A DNA stretch of 64,000 nucleotides. Source: Onishia taeanensis. Its GTDB lineage: Bacteria > Pseudomonadota > Gammaproteobacteria > Pseudomonadales > Halomonadaceae. A program made the position numbers and the translations under genes. The notes under the pieces are model-generated. The model was not told the origin of the DNA. It was given only the letters and a program-made list of their open reading frames with translations, and made no database searches. The stretch spans positions 405,701 through 469,700 of the forward strand of contig NZ_QLSX01000001.1 in the NCBI RefSeq assembly GCF_003268885.1. The letters are read 5' to 3'. This document shows positions 44,906 through 55,288 of this stretch, one piece after another (the stretch's first letter is position 1; each line of letters begins with the position of its first letter).

Positions 44906-45952
44906 ATGTCTCAAGATGATCTGCTATCGCAGGAAGAAATCGACGCCCTGCTCAAGGGCGTAAGCGGCGAAGAGGACAGTTCCTCTGACGCCGCTGGCAA
45001 TGAATCGCGGGTAAAACCCTTCGACCCGGCCAACCAGCACCGGGTGATCCGTGAGCGCTTGCATGCCCTGGATATCATCAACGAACGCTTTGCGCGGCAC
45101 TTCCGCATGAGCCTCTTCAACCTGATCAGACGCAGTGCCGACATTACTGTCGACTCCGTGCGCTACCAGAGCTACAGCGATTTCACGCGCAACGTACCCG
45201 TCCCGACCAACATCAACATGATCACCATGAAGCCATTGCGCGGCTCGGCGTTGGTGGTGTTTCCACCCAGTCTGGTGTTCATGGTCGTGGACAACCTGTT
45301 CGGCGGTGACGGTCGCTTCGTGACCAAATCCGAGGGGCGTGAGTTCACCAACACCGAACAGCGCATCATTCAGCGGATTCTCAACCTGGCCATTGAAGCC
45401 TATCAGGAGGCTTGGCGATCAGTATATCCGCTTGAAATCAGCTATATGCGCTCCGAGATTCAGGCGAAGTTTGCCAATATCACCAACTCTCCTAACGAGA
45501 TCGTGGTCAACACCACTTTTCATCTTGAGGTGGGTAATCTGGCGAGTGACTTCCAGATTTGTATGCCCTATTCGATGATCGAACCGCTCAGGGATATTCT
45601 GACTAATCCGCAAAACGATAGCTTCGGTAGCGGTGACAAGACTTGGACCAAGCGGATGGCAGGTGAGATCCGCCACTCCGAAGTCGAGTTGGTTGCCGAA
45701 TTTGTCGATATCCCCGCCCGCATTTCTCGCGTAATGAGCCTGCAAGTTGGCGATGTGCTGCCAATCGAGCTTCCCCAGACCGTGGGCGCCAGCGTCGATG
45801 GTGTTCCGGTCATGGAGTGCGAGTACGGCAGTCAGAAGGAACAACGAGCTCTGCGTGTGCTGCGCATGATCGATCACGCCTCAATGTCCGGCAACACCCC
45901 GGATACCTTCATCAAGGGATCCGAGACATCCAAGGAAAGTAACGATGAGTGA
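44906..45952 (+). CDS. fliM: Flagellar motor switch protein FliM
   Basis: 348 residues. N-terminal CheY-binding peptide LLSQEEIDALLKGV, the GGXG region (LRGSALVVFPPSLVFMVVDNLFGGDGRF), and the C-terminal SpoA-like domain. Phospho-CheY docks on the N-terminus to reverse rotation. No good ribosome site precedes the ATG, so it may be translated with fliL. Overlaps fliN by 8 bp. Confidence 0.98.
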   Translation: MSQDDLLSQEEIDALLKGVSGEEDSSSDAAGNESRVKPFDPANQHRVIRERLHALDIINERFARHFRMSLFNLIRRSADITVDSVRYQSYSDFTRNVPVPTNINMITMKPLRGSALVVFPPSLVFMVVDNLFGGDGRFVTKSEGREFTNTEQRIIQRILNLAIEAYQEAWRSVYPLEISYMRSEIQAKFANITNSPNEIVVNTTFHLEVGNLASDFQICMPYSMIEPLRDILTNPQNDSFGSGDKTWTKRMAGEIRHSEVELVAEFVDIPARISRVMSLQVGDVLPIELPQTVGASVDGVPVMECEYGSQKEQRALRVLRMIDHASMSGNTPDTFIKGSETSKESNDE

Positions 45953-46484
45953 CCCGAACAAACCCGATCAGAACTCTATCCCCGATGATTGGGCCGACGC
46001 CATGGCCGAGCAAGAAGATGCCACTGCTTCGGGTAACGAACAGTCGGCCGAAGATGATCCATGGGCAGCCGCACTCGCAGAACAGGGCGATGCCGAGGCG
46101 AGTGACCAGGGTGATGCCAAAGGTCGTGAAGTGGGAGAAGAAGCAGGCGAAAGTAAAGAGGCGACCTCGGCAGGTAGCCAAGTCTTTCGCCAGCTAGGTG
46201 ATGGAGCCGACAGTGGTACGGCTCGCGATCTTGATATGATCATGGACATCCCGGTCAAACTGAGCGTGGAGCTTGGCCGCACCAAGATCACCATCAAACA
46301 GTTGCTCGAGCTTGCGCAGGGCTCCGTGATCGAACTGGATGGTCTCGCCGGCGAACCGATGGATATCCTGATCAACGGTTACCTGATCGCTCAGGGCGAG
46401 GTCGTGGTAGTCGACGACAAATATGGTATTCGTATCACGGAGATCATCACGCCTTCGGAGCGGGTACAGAAACTGAATCGATGA
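45945..46484 (+). CDS. fliN: Flagellar motor switch protein FliN
   Basis: 179 residues, longer than the usual 110-155 because of an acidic N-terminal extension (residues 1-90, rich in Glu, Ala, Asp). The C-terminal SpoA domain is standard: DLDMIMDIPVKLSVELGRTKITIKQLLELAQGSVIELD, YLIAQGEVVVVDDKYGIRITEII. Lower part of the C ring, FliH docking site. Overlaps fliM and fliO. Confidence 0.97.
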   Translation: MSDPNKPDQNSIPDDWADAMAEQEDATASGNEQSAEDDPWAAALAEQGDAEASDQGDAKGREVGEEAGESKEATSAGSQVFRQLGDGADSGTARDLDMIMDIPVKLSVELGRTKITIKQLLELAQGSVIELDGLAGEPMDILINGYLIAQGEVVVVDDKYGIRITEIITPSERVQKLNR

Positions 46485-46960
46485 GTCTGTCAGCCTCCAC
46501 CACCGGCTCCGCTGCCGATATGTCGTCGGCTGGGATCGATACCCTTGCCACCGGCAGCGATAGCCTGATCGGGCTCGCGGTTATCGGTAAGGTAGGGCTG
46601 GTCCTAGCCCTTATGATCGGTGTAATCCTGCTTGGAAGCCGCCTGATACGCCGGATAGGTCCCCGCAGTTTGCGTGCCGGCCAACGTATCAAGGTGGTCA
46701 GCTCGGCGGCCGTCGGTCAGCGTGAGCGTGTGGTCGTCGTCGAGGTTGAAGGCACTTGGTTGGTGCTGGGCGTCGGCGGAGGTCAGGTCAACAAACTGCA
46801 TGAGCTCACAGCCCCAGCGCTTTCTGATCCTTCTTCATCTCCCTCCTCGGCATCTGAAGATAGCGGTAAAGGGTTCGCCGAACGCTTTGCCACTGCCTTG
46901 CGACACAATACCGGCACCATGCTGAAGAACCACCGAGAAAACGGACGGGAAGACTCATGA
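46481..46960 (+). CDS. fliO: Flagellar export protein FliO
   Basis: 159 residues. One membrane helix ([19 protein letters not shown], about 43-61), then [43 protein letters not shown], the FliO core. FliO helps assemble the FliP ring. Overlaps both neighbours by ATGA. Confidence 0.93.
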   Translation: MSLSASTTGSAADMSSAGIDTLATGSDSLIGLAVIGKVGLVLALMIGVILLGSRLIRRIGPRSLRAGQRIKVVSSAAVGQRERVVVVEVEGTWLVLGVGGGQVNKLHELTAPALSDPSSSPSSASEDSGKGFAERFATALRHNTGTMLKNHRENGREDS

Positions 46961-47736
46961 GCCCACTTTCCGGTTCCAGATTACCCGCCTATGTCTTGAC
47001 CCTCGGCCTAGTGATCATAGCGCTCGTGGCGATCCTGCTACCCGAGACGGCCTGGGCACAATCGCTTCCCGGCATTGTATCGCGCCCTACTGGGGACGGC
47101 GGGCAACAGTGGTCCATCAAGCTGCAGACACTGCTGCTTCTCAGCAGCATGGCCTTTCTGCCGGCCGCCTTGCTGATGATGACCTGCTTCACGCGTATCA
47201 TTATCGTCCTCGGCCTGTTGCGAACCGCCATGGGCACCCAATCTGCCCCGCCCAACCAAGTATTGCTCGGCCTTGCCCTTTTTCTGACATTCTTCGTCAT
47301 GTCGCCGGTGCTCAACGATATTTATCAGACCGCTTGGGTACCCATGGCTAATGATGACATCGCCTTTCCTCGCTTCTTTGAGCTGGCAAGTCAGCCGTTG
47401 CGTGAATTCATGATGGGTCAGACCCGCGAGCCTGACCTGGCTCTCTTTGCACGCCTGGCCGACATAGGCCCCATGCAAGGCCCCGAAGACGTGCCTATGC
47501 GCGTATTGTTGCCGTCTTTCGTCACCAGTGAATTAAAAACTGCCTTCCAGATTGGCTTCACGCTGTTCATCCCCTTCCTCATCATCGACTTGGTCATCGC
47601 CAGCGTGCTGATGGCACTGGGCATGATGATGGTGCCCCCTGCGACAATTTCACTGCCCTTCAAGCTGATGCTGTTCGTTCTGGTCGATGGCTGGCAGCTG
47701 TTAATGGGCTCACTAGCGCAGAGCTTTTATTTATGA
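46957..47736 (+). CDS. fliP: Flagellar export gate protein FliP
   Basis: 259 residues with a cleavable signal peptide ([19 protein letters not shown]), then [53 protein letters not shown] and [22 protein letters not shown]. Five copies form the export gate core with FliQ and FliR. Standard length. Confidence 0.98.
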   Translation: MSPLSGSRLPAYVLTLGLVIIALVAILLPETAWAQSLPGIVSRPTGDGGQQWSIKLQTLLLLSSMAFLPAALLMMTCFTRIIIVLGLLRTAMGTQSAPPNQVLLGLALFLTFFVMSPVLNDIYQTAWVPMANDDIAFPRFFELASQPLREFMMGQTREPDLALFARLADIGPMQGPEDVPMRVLLPSFVTSELKTAFQIGFTLFIPFLIIDLVIASVLMALGMMMVPPATISLPFKLMLFVLVDGWQLLMGSLAQSFYL

Positions 47737-47822
47737 CACCGGCATCAACATCATCGCACCAGGCAAACAGCGCGGGCGATGCGTCTGATGTTTTAACGTC
47801 TAAGTTGTAAGGAGCAACGCCC

Positions 47823-48092
47823 ATGAGCCCAGAGATGGTAATGAGCATGGCCTATCAGGGTATGCGCGTGACGCTGTTCATGGCCGCCCCACTGCTGCTG
47901 ACGGCACTGCTGATTGGTCTGCTGGTCAGTCTCTTTCAAGCCGCCACGCAGATTAACGAAATGACGCTTTCCTTTATCCCAAAGATACTCGGGGTATTTG
48001 GCATGCTGGTACTGCTTGGCCCCTGGCTGCTCAAGCTGATTATAGGTTTCACTCGTGAGCTGATTCAAAATATCCCCCTCATGGTCAGCTAG
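47823..48092 (+). CDS. fliQ: Flagellar export gate protein FliQ
   Basis: 89 residues, two membrane helices (VTLFMAAPLLLTALLIGLLVSL, LGVFGMLVLLGPWLLKLIIGF) joined by QAATQINEMTLSFIPK. AAGGAG lies before the ATG. An 86-bp gap separates it from fliP, unusual in this tightly packed operon; no signal is seen there. Confidence 0.97.
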   Translation: MSPEMVMSMAYQGMRVTLFMAAPLLLTALLIGLLVSLFQAATQINEMTLSFIPKILGVFGMLVLLGPWLLKLIIGFTRELIQNIPLMVS

Positions 48093-48096
48093 GGCC

Positions 48097-48885
48097 ATGC
48101 TCGAGATTACCTTTGATCAACTACATGGCTGGCTAGTCGCCTTCTTGTGGCCTTTCATGCGCCTGTCCGCCTTCGTGATGGCATCACCGCTCTGGGGACA
48201 TTCCAGCGTCCCCCGTCAGGTAAAAATTGGCCTTACTGCTTTAATCTGTGTGGCCATCACCCCCACCCTTCCCCCCATGCCCAACGCGCCTATCATGTCG
48301 TGGGCAGGGCTTGGCATTATCATCGAGCAGGTAGTGATCGGTGCCGCAATGGGCGTGGTCATGCACGTCATCTTTGCCACCGTTCAGGCAGCTGGCGACT
48401 TCATTGCACTACAAATGGGGCTAGGCTTCGCCACCTTTTTCTCTCCGGATACCGGCACTAACACCATGATCCTGGCCCGGATACTCTACATGATCACGTT
48501 ACTTATGTTTCTGGCCATGAACGGCCATTTGGTTGCCCTGGAGATCCTGGTCAATAGCTTTAGTATCTTGCCCATAGGCTCGGGTGTGAATCTTGATGCC
48601 TTCGAACTGCTGGCACGCTTCGGTAACACTATCTTCGTATTAGGCTTACAGCTGGCTTTACCTGTCGTCTCAGCCCTACTGATCATCAACCTCTCACTTG
48701 GCATTCTCAACCGCTCGGCGCCCCAGCTAACCGTCTTCTCGATCGGTTTTCCCATGTCACTCACAGCCGGCGTTTTCCTGCTGATGGTGCTAATGACCGA
48801 TCTGGATCGCTATCTGGAGCACTTGTTTGCGATAGGGCTTGGCTTCATGCGTAACCTGCTGACGGCCATGACGCCTCTTGGTTAG
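48097..48885 (+). CDS. fliR: Flagellar export gate protein FliR
   Basis: 262 residues, six membrane helices; FMRLSAFVMASPLWGHSSVPRQVKIGLTALI at the start and GDFIALQMGLGFATFFSPDTGTN are family features. Completes the FliPQR gate. Begins 4 bp after fliQ. Last gene of fliLMNOPQR. Confidence 0.97.
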   Translation: MLEITFDQLHGWLVAFLWPFMRLSAFVMASPLWGHSSVPRQVKIGLTALICVAITPTLPPMPNAPIMSWAGLGIIIEQVVIGAAMGVVMHVIFATVQAAGDFIALQMGLGFATFFSPDTGTNTMILARILYMITLLMFLAMNGHLVALEILVNSFSILPIGSGVNLDAFELLARFGNTIFVLGLQLALPVVSALLIINLSLGILNRSAPQLTVFSIGFPMSLTAGVFLLMVLMTDLDRYLEHLFAIGLGFMRNLLTAMTPLG

Positions 48886-48923
48886 CTCCAGCGAAGGTAG
48901 CCGTCTTGAGAGCCATATCAACG

Positions 48924-48966
48924 AAAAAGCCCCCTACCGGCTTCTATCTTCCGGGGGGGCTTTTTT
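48924..48966. terminator. Bidirectional terminator between fliR and flgL
   Basis: AAAAAGCCCCCTACCGG, a 10-nt loop, CCGGGGGGGC, TTTTTT. GC-rich stem with A-run before and T-run after, so it can end transcription of fliR (plus) and also flgL (minus), although flgL ends about 170 bp away. Confidence 0.88.
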
Positions 48967-49136
48967 GGTAAGTAACCTTGTCATCAGAAGCGTTGAGGTA
49001 AGAGGCGTTCTGATAACGATCATCTGATCAGGGAGCGTTGTGTTATGACCTCACTGACATGGCTAGTGACATGTCACCACCTACTCCATTTCTCATGCCA
49101 CTATCCATTCATGCTTGTAGATAGCCGAAATAACCG

Positions 49137-50381
49137 TCAGATCTGATCAAAGAGTGACATGCCCTGAATATCGGCAAAAGATTTTTGGGCTGCCTGTAAG
49201 CCCACCTGGCGCAGGCTGTACTCGGAGATCGCCTCCACATAGTCCAGATCGACCAGATCCGAGCGCGTTTGTTCGTAACTCAGCGTACGGTTACTGCTGA
49301 CCTGATCCACCACATCCAACTCATTAAGGCGAGCACCTACAGACGCGCGCACAGTGAGCACATTATCCAGGCTGTTATCCAGCTCACGCATCGAGGTGGA
49401 AAGCGTATTCTCAAGATCAGCCTGGCGGCCTGGGTCGCCATCAACCGGCGTCTTCATCACATCAATGGCCGACTTGAGCGTAGCAAAGACATCCTGATTG
49501 GCGGCGGAACCATCAGCAGGGTTCACATTGATACTATCTCCTCCCGCTGCGTCCGGCGTGCCCTCAAGAGTAATCGACAAGCCTCCGCCGCCGAGTTCAA
49601 TGCTTTTCCCGCTGGTGTAACTTTCAACAGGCCCCGTTGTAGTGGTGCCATCAGGCTCGGTAGTAACGACCTGATAGTTACTGTCATCCAGGAAGTTGAT
49701 CTGATAAGCGTTATCCCCGTATCCAGGAGCAGAGGCATCGAGACGATTCGGTCCGGAGAAGGTGACGCTGCCATCGCCTGCTGAATCGCGTGCTGCAGTG
49801 GCCACATAGCCGGCACCACTGGGGACACTGTTAAAAATGGCATCGCCACTATCAGATACGGGCATGAGCCGTGATGAGTCGATGCGCTCCTCACGGTTGA
49901 AGCTGTCACCGATATAGGCCACGTCGCCGCTATCATTCTGCACGAAAGGCGGAGCGTCATCCTGATAGCCACCGAACAGGTAAGACCCGTTGCCATCGGT
50001 GGCATTTGCCTGGCCGAGCATGGTGTTATAGATGCCTTCTAGCTCACTGGCCACAGATTGCCTGTCGGCATCGCTCAGTGTGCCGTTAGCTGCCTGCACC
50101 AGCAGTGTTTTGGCACTACTGATCGCCTGGCTAGCACTGTTGAGCACACTCTCTTCTTGTGAAAGGGAATTACGGGCGCTGACACGAGAATCAGTATGTT
50201 GCTCGGTAATCGATATTGATTGGGAGACACCAACTGCCTGTGAGGCCGCCTGAGGGTCATCCGAAGGATTAACCACCCGGCGGCCACTTGCAATCTGCTG
50301 GCCGACGTCAGTGAACTGACTCTGTTGTCGGTTCAGGCTGCTGACACTCTGCTCAAACATTGTCACGGTACTGATACGCAT
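49137..50381 (-). CDS. flgL: Flagellar hook-filament junction protein FlgL (HAP3)
   Basis: 414 residues. Flagellin-like ends: MRISTVTMFEQSVSSLNRQQSQFTDVGQQIASGRRV, and at the C-terminus VDLDYVEAISEYSLRQVGLQAAQKSFADIQGMSLFD. Variable middle. AGGAG precedes the ATG. Second gene of flgKL. Confidence 0.96.
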   Translation of the reverse strand: MRISTVTMFEQSVSSLNRQQSQFTDVGQQIASGRRVVNPSDDPQAASQAVGVSQSISITEQHTDSRVSARNSLSQEESVLNSASQAISSAKTLLVQAANGTLSDADRQSVASELEGIYNTMLGQANATDGNGSYLFGGYQDDAPPFVQNDSGDVAYIGDSFNREERIDSSRLMPVSDSGDAIFNSVPSGAGYVATAARDSAGDGSVTFSGPNRLDASAPGYGDNAYQINFLDDSNYQVVTTEPDGTTTTGPVESYTSGKSIELGGGGLSITLEGTPDAAGGDSINVNPADGSAANQDVFATLKSAIDVMKTPVDGDPGRQADLENTLSTSMRELDNSLDNVLTVRASVGARLNELDVVDQVSSNRTLSYEQTRSDLVDLDYVEAISEYSLRQVGLQAAQKSFADIQGMSLFDQI

Positions 50382-50399
50382 GATTCGAAACTCCTATGA

Positions 50400-52295
50400 T
50401 CAGGTCCGCAGGCCGAGAATGGTATCGAACACGGTGGAAGCGGTCTGAATGACCTTGGAATTGGCCTGATAATACTGCTGGTAACGAATCAAGTTGGCCG
50501 CTTCTTCATCGAGGTTAACCCCGGATTCCGACTGCTGGACACCGCGCAACTGTTCGGTGAGGCCACTCTGAGCATCGAGATTAACCTGCACGATATTCGT
50601 GCGATTCCCCACATCACTGACCATCGACGCATAGGACTCATTCAACGTCGCAGAACCAGCAACCAACTCACTTCCCTGCAAGTCCTGTAGTGCAATCGCA
50701 TTGCGATTGTCGCCAGTACCGGCACCATTCAGGCCCAGGCTCAGTGTCTGTCCATCCGCCAGATTACCGAGGATCAATGTCACACCATCAACGGTTATCT
50801 CGTCACCAGACTGCACGTTGAAGTTCTGAGACGGGCCGGTGTCAGGGTTGGCAACGATATCGAAGTTGCCGCCACCAGCGTCGCTGATGCTAAGTGACCA
50901 GGGAGCATTGCCCGAAGCAAGAGAGTTACCGGGGTCGCCCTTAATGGACTCGACGGCCTCTGTATCACCGCTCAATATGCTACCCGCCGCAATCTTGTCG
51001 AGATCGCTGATTTCTGTCTGCATGTCACGGCCCGCGCGGCGAACCGGCTGCACTTCGAAACGATCTCCCTGCTGCAAAGACCCGCCGTCGAAGGTAATGA
51101 CCACGCCCCCAAACGTCAGCTCATCGCTGCCGTTAAAAGTAAAATCACTGCCCGCTGCAAGTTCCTCACCCGAATCTCTACGGGTGATGGTGAAGTCGCC
51201 AGCCGCCGTCGGAGTGGCATTCTCGACTCGAATTTCGTAGTCGGTAGCAAGCAGGTTGGCGGTGTCACCAAACGTCGTAGAAGCGACATCGGCAGTACCG
51301 TCATTGTCGGAATGCGCATAGGCACGGGGTGAGCCGACGCTGAAGAAAGCCTCGCCGACATTGCCATCGAGATCGATACCAGCCGCATGCTGCTCATTGA
51401 AACCAGAGACCAGTGATACCGCGAGCTGGCCGATCTGGTTCTGGGTCTTGTCCAGAGTTTCGCTGCGAAAGTTCATCAGACCACCGAGACTGCCACCCGT
51501 AATGCGATCTTCATTGAGCTCCACCATGTTACCGCCGGAATCCTTGTATCCCACCACGGTGCGCTGGGGGTCGGCACTAGAGCTGATCGCCTCAAGTTGG
51601 TAGTTGTTGGTACCGGCAACCAAAGGTTGACCGTTAGACAGCGTCACATTGTAAGTGCTGCCGTCCTGAATATTGAGCTTGATATTCAGTCGCTCACTCA
51701 GATCGTTCACCAGCTTATCCCGCTGGTTGAGCAAGCTGTTTGGCGCCTCACCGTTCTTGGCTTCGGCCAGGACGATCTCACGGTTAAGTGAAGAAAGCTG
51801 CTTAGTGGTGTTATTGATCTGCGTGACTTCATCACCGATTTTGGCATTGATGCCGGTTTGCATGTCCTGGAGATAAGAATCGAAGGATCGCACCTGAGCG
51901 CTCAACGTATCGGCCGACCCCAGCACGCCCTGCCGGGCGGCAGGGTCTGAAGGTGAGCCGGACAGATCGCTCATTGCCGAGAAGAAATCCTGCATCAGCG
52001 GTGAGAGCCCCGCCTCGTCGTCGGCCAGCAGGTTGTCGATCTGACTGACTTGAGTCTGGTAGGACTCCAAGGCCGTAGAGGTGCTGGTCGCATCATTGAG
52101 CTGATCGGCAACGTAGCGATCGAACTGGCGCTGGATATCGCTAACCTGGACGCCACCTGCGGTATTACCCTCGTTGAGGATCGTCAGCTCTCGGTTGTAG
52201 CCCGGTGTGTAGACATTGCTGATGTTGTTACTGGTAGTATTCAGGGCATTCTGGGCGGCGTTCAGGCCGCTGAGGCCGATAGAAAACATGCTCAT
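50400..52295 (-). CDS. flgK: Flagellar hook-associated protein FlgK (HAP1)
   Basis: 631 residues. N-terminal FSIGLSGLNAAQNALNTTSNNISNVYTPGYNRE and C-terminal VNLDEEAANLIRYQQYYQANSKVIQTASTVFDTIL are rod/hook family signatures. Joins hook and filament with FlgL. Own sigma-28 promoter immediately upstream, while flgB-J belongs to class 2. Confidence 0.97.
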   Translation of the reverse strand: MSMFSIGLSGLNAAQNALNTTSNNISNVYTPGYNRELTILNEGNTAGGVQVSDIQRQFDRYVADQLNDATSTSTALESYQTQVSQIDNLLADDEAGLSPLMQDFFSAMSDLSGSPSDPAARQGVLGSADTLSAQVRSFDSYLQDMQTGINAKIGDEVTQINNTTKQLSSLNREIVLAEAKNGEAPNSLLNQRDKLVNDLSERLNIKLNIQDGSTYNVTLSNGQPLVAGTNNYQLEAISSSADPQRTVVGYKDSGGNMVELNEDRITGGSLGGLMNFRSETLDKTQNQIGQLAVSLVSGFNEQHAAGIDLDGNVGEAFFSVGSPRAYAHSDNDGTADVASTTFGDTANLLATDYEIRVENATPTAAGDFTITRRDSGEELAAGSDFTFNGSDELTFGGVVITFDGGSLQQGDRFEVQPVRRAGRDMQTEISDLDKIAAGSILSGDTEAVESIKGDPGNSLASGNAPWSLSISDAGGGNFDIVANPDTGPSQNFNVQSGDEITVDGVTLILGNLADGQTLSLGLNGAGTGDNRNAIALQDLQGSELVAGSATLNESYASMVSDVGNRTNIVQVNLDAQSGLTEQLRGVQQSESGVNLDEEAANLIRYQQYYQANSKVIQTASTVFDTILGLRT

Positions 52296-52324
52296 GACGG
52301 GGATCCTTTACATCAATAACCAAT

Positions 52325-52351
52325 ATATCGGCCGGGGGCCCAGAGACTTGA
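52325..52351 (-). promoter_or_regulatory. Sigma-28 (FliA) promoter of flgKL
   Basis: Minus strand: TCAA (52351-52348), 15 bp, GCCGATAT (52332-52325), about 30 bp before the flgK ATG. As in enterics, flgKL can thus be made late. Confidence 0.85.
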
Positions 52352-52372
52352 TGGTGGTGCAGGGCAATCGTG

Positions 52373-53416
52373 CTAGCGTTCACTACCTGAGTTTTCTGCC
52401 AGGCTGCGCTGACCCGCAGGCGTCAGCGGACCCAGCGTATCCATGATGGCAATCAATTTATCGGCATAGCGGGGGTCAGTGGCGTAACCGCCTGCCTGCA
52501 GGGCTTGGGCAGCCTGCCCAGCATCCGGAGCGGTCAACACACCGGCATAGCGTGGGTTGTCACCGATCAGCCGGGCATAGTCGGTGAAGGCCGCCTCGTA
52601 AGAGTCATAGACCCGGAAGTTATCGGTGATCGCCACCCGCTTGCCATCGATCACCTCATGGGTCCGCACGTCAGTCGTCTCACCCTGCCAATCGCTGCCA
52701 GCCTTGATGCCAAAGAGGTTGTGGCTGTTGCCGCCGTCTTGAGTAGTAATCGAGTAGCGCCCCCAGCCGGTTTCCAGGGCAGCCTGGGACAGTATCAGTT
52801 CGGCAGGCACGCCGGTCGTCCGACTCGCCCTCTGTGCGGGCTCCTCGAGTAGAGTCCTGAAGTTCTCGACATGCTCAAGGCGAGAAGCCTCACGAGTCGA
52901 CTCCTGCTCATAACTGCCAGCCATCTGGTCGGCGGGTTCTGCGGTATCACCCGGCAACCTGGCGTCCAATGCATCCAGGAAGTTCTGGGGTGCTACGGCA
53001 CGGCCCGAGTCCTGCACCTTCTCCGCGTCTTGCGCTTCTGAACGGGCGAGCTGTTGCAGCGGCTCGCCGCGGGGAATGCCCGAAATCAGGCTATCACTGC
53101 GGGTATCAACGGTACGCCGGGCGCCACCGAGCTGTTCCTCCAGCATCTCGGCCAGACCAAAGCCCTGACCGGAAAGGTGCTGCGACCATTGCTGATCGAG
53201 CAGGGAGGTAAACATTTCGGTTTGCTTGCTGTTTAGAAGATCACTCTTGGGGATCGCATCGCGCATGCTGGTCATCATCTTCTGCAGGAACAGGGCCTCG
53301 AACTGCTTGGCCGCCGCCTGCCTACCGGCATCCTCGTCCACGCGCGCCGTGTTCTTCAGGCGCTGCAGCCCTTGCATATCAAGGGCAAACTGACCACTCA
53401 TGTCCTGAATCGTCAT
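52373..53416 (-). CDS. flgJ: Rod-capping protein and peptidoglycan hydrolase FlgJ
   Basis: 347 residues. N-terminal rod-cap domain (RQAAAKQFEALFLQKMMTSMRDAIPKS), low-complexity linker, then a glucosaminidase domain from about 190: LILSQAALETGWGRYSITTQDG with the catalytic Glu, NSHNLFGIKAGSDW, FRVYDSYEAAFTDYARLI. Digests the wall so the rod can pass. Start overlaps the flgI stop (TAATG). Confidence 0.97.
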   Translation of the reverse strand: MTIQDMSGQFALDMQGLQRLKNTARVDEDAGRQAAAKQFEALFLQKMMTSMRDAIPKSDLLNSKQTEMFTSLLDQQWSQHLSGQGFGLAEMLEEQLGGARRTVDTRSDSLISGIPRGEPLQQLARSEAQDAEKVQDSGRAVAPQNFLDALDARLPGDTAEPADQMAGSYEQESTREASRLEHVENFRTLLEEPAQRASRTTGVPAELILSQAALETGWGRYSITTQDGGNSHNLFGIKAGSDWQGETTDVRTHEVIDGKRVAITDNFRVYDSYEAAFTDYARLIGDNPRYAGVLTAPDAGQAAQALQAGGYATDPRYADKLIAIMDTLGPLTPAGQRSLAENSGSER

Positions 53417-54552
53417 TAGATAATCTCCAACTCGGCGCGCAGAGAACCGGCAGCCTTGAGGGCCTGGAGAATGGACATCAGATCCTGGGGTGACGCCCCA
53501 AGCGCATTGAGTGCATCCACGACCTCGGTCAGATCGGCACCCTCAACCTCTCGCAGATAGGCCTCCTGCTGCTGAATCCCGATATTGGTATTCGGCACGA
53601 CGGCTGTCTGGCCGCCCTGACTCAAGGCATTGGGCTGACTGACCTGGAAGTCGGTATCGATGATGATCGACAGACTGCCATGAGCCACCGCCGCATGCCG
53701 CAGCGTTACGCGACTGTTCATGACCACCGACCCCGTGCGCGCATTAAGGACCACTTTGGCGGCCGCTTCACGCGGGGTGATGTCCACGTTCTCTACCCGC
53801 GCCATGAAGCCGACCCGCGCATTGTCGTTTAAGGGACCCTGCAGCTGAATGACGCGGCCATTGAGCGCAGAGGCCACCGGGCGTCCAAACTCCATGTTGA
53901 TCGCCGTCACGGCGCGCTGGGCCGTGCCGAAATCCGTCTCTTTGAGCAACAGTTCCAGCATTCCCCCCTGGCGGCCAAGTTCGAGCGGCACCTGGCGTTC
54001 GACCAGCGCGCCCCCCGGAATGCGCCCACTGGCCTGCTGATTGATCTGGACACTGCTGCCACCGGCCTGGGCACCGACGCCAGAAACCAGCAAGTTACCC
54101 TGCGCCATGGCGTAGGTCTGTCCATCGGTGCCCTTTAGAGGGGTCATCAACAGAGTTCCGCCGCGCAGGCTTTGCGCGTTACCCACTGAGGACACCACGA
54201 TGTCGAGCTCTTGGCCCTGGCGTGCGAAGGCCGGCAGTTTGGCCGTGACCATCACGGCCGCCACGTTGCGCAGCTGGAGGTTAGTACCCTGAGGCACCGT
54301 AATCCCCAACTGAGACAACATGTTGGTCAGGCTCTGACTGGTGAAAGGCGCCTGGGTGGTCTGGTCGCCAGTGCCATCAAGCCCAACGGCCAAACCGTAA
54401 CCGACGAGAGCGTTATCACGCACACCGGCAAAATCAGACAGCTCACGCAGCTGCTCGGCACGTGCAGACAGCGCCCAAACCAGCAGCAGGGCAAGCAACA
54501 GGCCTTGCCGAAGAACACAAAACTCTCGAGAAACGAAAAATGCACGCATCAT
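53416..54552 (-). CDS. flgI: Flagellar P-ring protein FlgI
   Basis: 378 residues with a signal peptide (LRQGLLLALLLVWALSARA). Mature protein starts EQLRELSDFAGVRDNALVGYGLAVGLDGTGDQT, typical of FlgI, and ends TEVVDALNALGASPQDLMSILQALKAAGSL. Forms the P ring in the periplasm. Two adjacent ATGs at the start. Confidence 0.97.
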   Translation of the reverse strand: MMRAFFVSREFCVLRQGLLLALLLVWALSARAEQLRELSDFAGVRDNALVGYGLAVGLDGTGDQTTQAPFTSQSLTNMLSQLGITVPQGTNLQLRNVAAVMVTAKLPAFARQGQELDIVVSSVGNAQSLRGGTLLMTPLKGTDGQTYAMAQGNLLVSGVGAQAGGSSVQINQQASGRIPGGALVERQVPLELGRQGGMLELLLKETDFGTAQRAVTAINMEFGRPVASALNGRVIQLQGPLNDNARVGFMARVENVDITPREAAAKVVLNARTGSVVMNSRVTLRHAAVAHGSLSIIIDTDFQVSQPNALSQGGQTAVVPNTNIGIQQQEAYLREVEGADLTEVVDALNALGASPQDLMSILQALKAAGSLRAELEII

Positions 54553-54582
54553 TCAGGCCTTGCCAAGGAAGTCGGATAACAC

Positions 54583-55275
54583 CTAGAACGGCGAAATATT
54601 GAGGAAAATACGCTGCAGCCAACCCATGTGCTGCGCCTCGTTGATATAGCCGTCGCCCACATACTCGATACGCGCATCGGCGACCTGAGTCGAAGGCACG
54701 GTATTTTGTCCGGTAATAGTGCGAGGGTTCACCACGCCGGAGAAGCGTATGAACTCGGTCCCCTGGTTGATGGCGATCTGTTTCTCGCCCCTCACCCGAA
54801 GGTTACCGTTGGACATCACATCCAATACCGAGACGGTAATGGTGCCGGTAAACGTATTGTTGGCCTCGGACCCACCGCCGCCGGTGAAGTCGCTATTTCC
54901 GGAAAGGTCGAACCCATATTCGGCCAACTTATCGAGCGCATCGGGTGCGTTATCGATGGTCAGTCCAGCAGAGCCGGAACGATCTGCATTACTTTGCGAG
55001 TTCTTGCTGGCACTGACTTCTTCATCGAGCACGATCGTCAGAATGTCACCGATCGCTCTAGGCCTACGATCTTCAAAAAGCGGCTGATAAGCGTAGCCAG
55101 CGTTTGTTTGATAGATGGAGCCGTTGGGCTCGGGCGGCCGCGGTTCGGCGATGTTGATCTGTTCCTGCTCGCCCACTACCGATGCTCGCGGCAGCTGTGC
55201 ACAACCAGAGACCAGCAAGCACAGCACCACCACCAAAGCCCAGAGTCGGACCGGCATACACCCCTTGAAAATCAT
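54583..55275 (-). CDS. flgH: Flagellar L-ring lipoprotein FlgH
   Basis: 230 residues. Lipobox LVSGC (Cys about 25) for outer-membrane anchoring, then [64 protein letters not shown] and the closing [13 protein letters not shown], all FlgH signatures. A second in-frame ATG at 55257 also has an AAGGGG site. Confidence 0.97.
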   Translation of the reverse strand: MIFKGCMPVRLWALVVVLCLLVSGCAQLPRASVVGEQEQINIAEPRPPEPNGSIYQTNAGYAYQPLFEDRRPRAIGDILTIVLDEEVSASKNSQSNADRSGSAGLTIDNAPDALDKLAEYGFDLSGNSDFTGGGGSEANNTFTGTITVSVLDVMSNGNLRVRGEKQIAINQGTEFIRFSGVVNPRTITGQNTVPSTQVADARIEYVGDGYINEAQHMGWLQRIFLNISPF

Positions 55276-55288
55276 GACCGCCCCTTGG

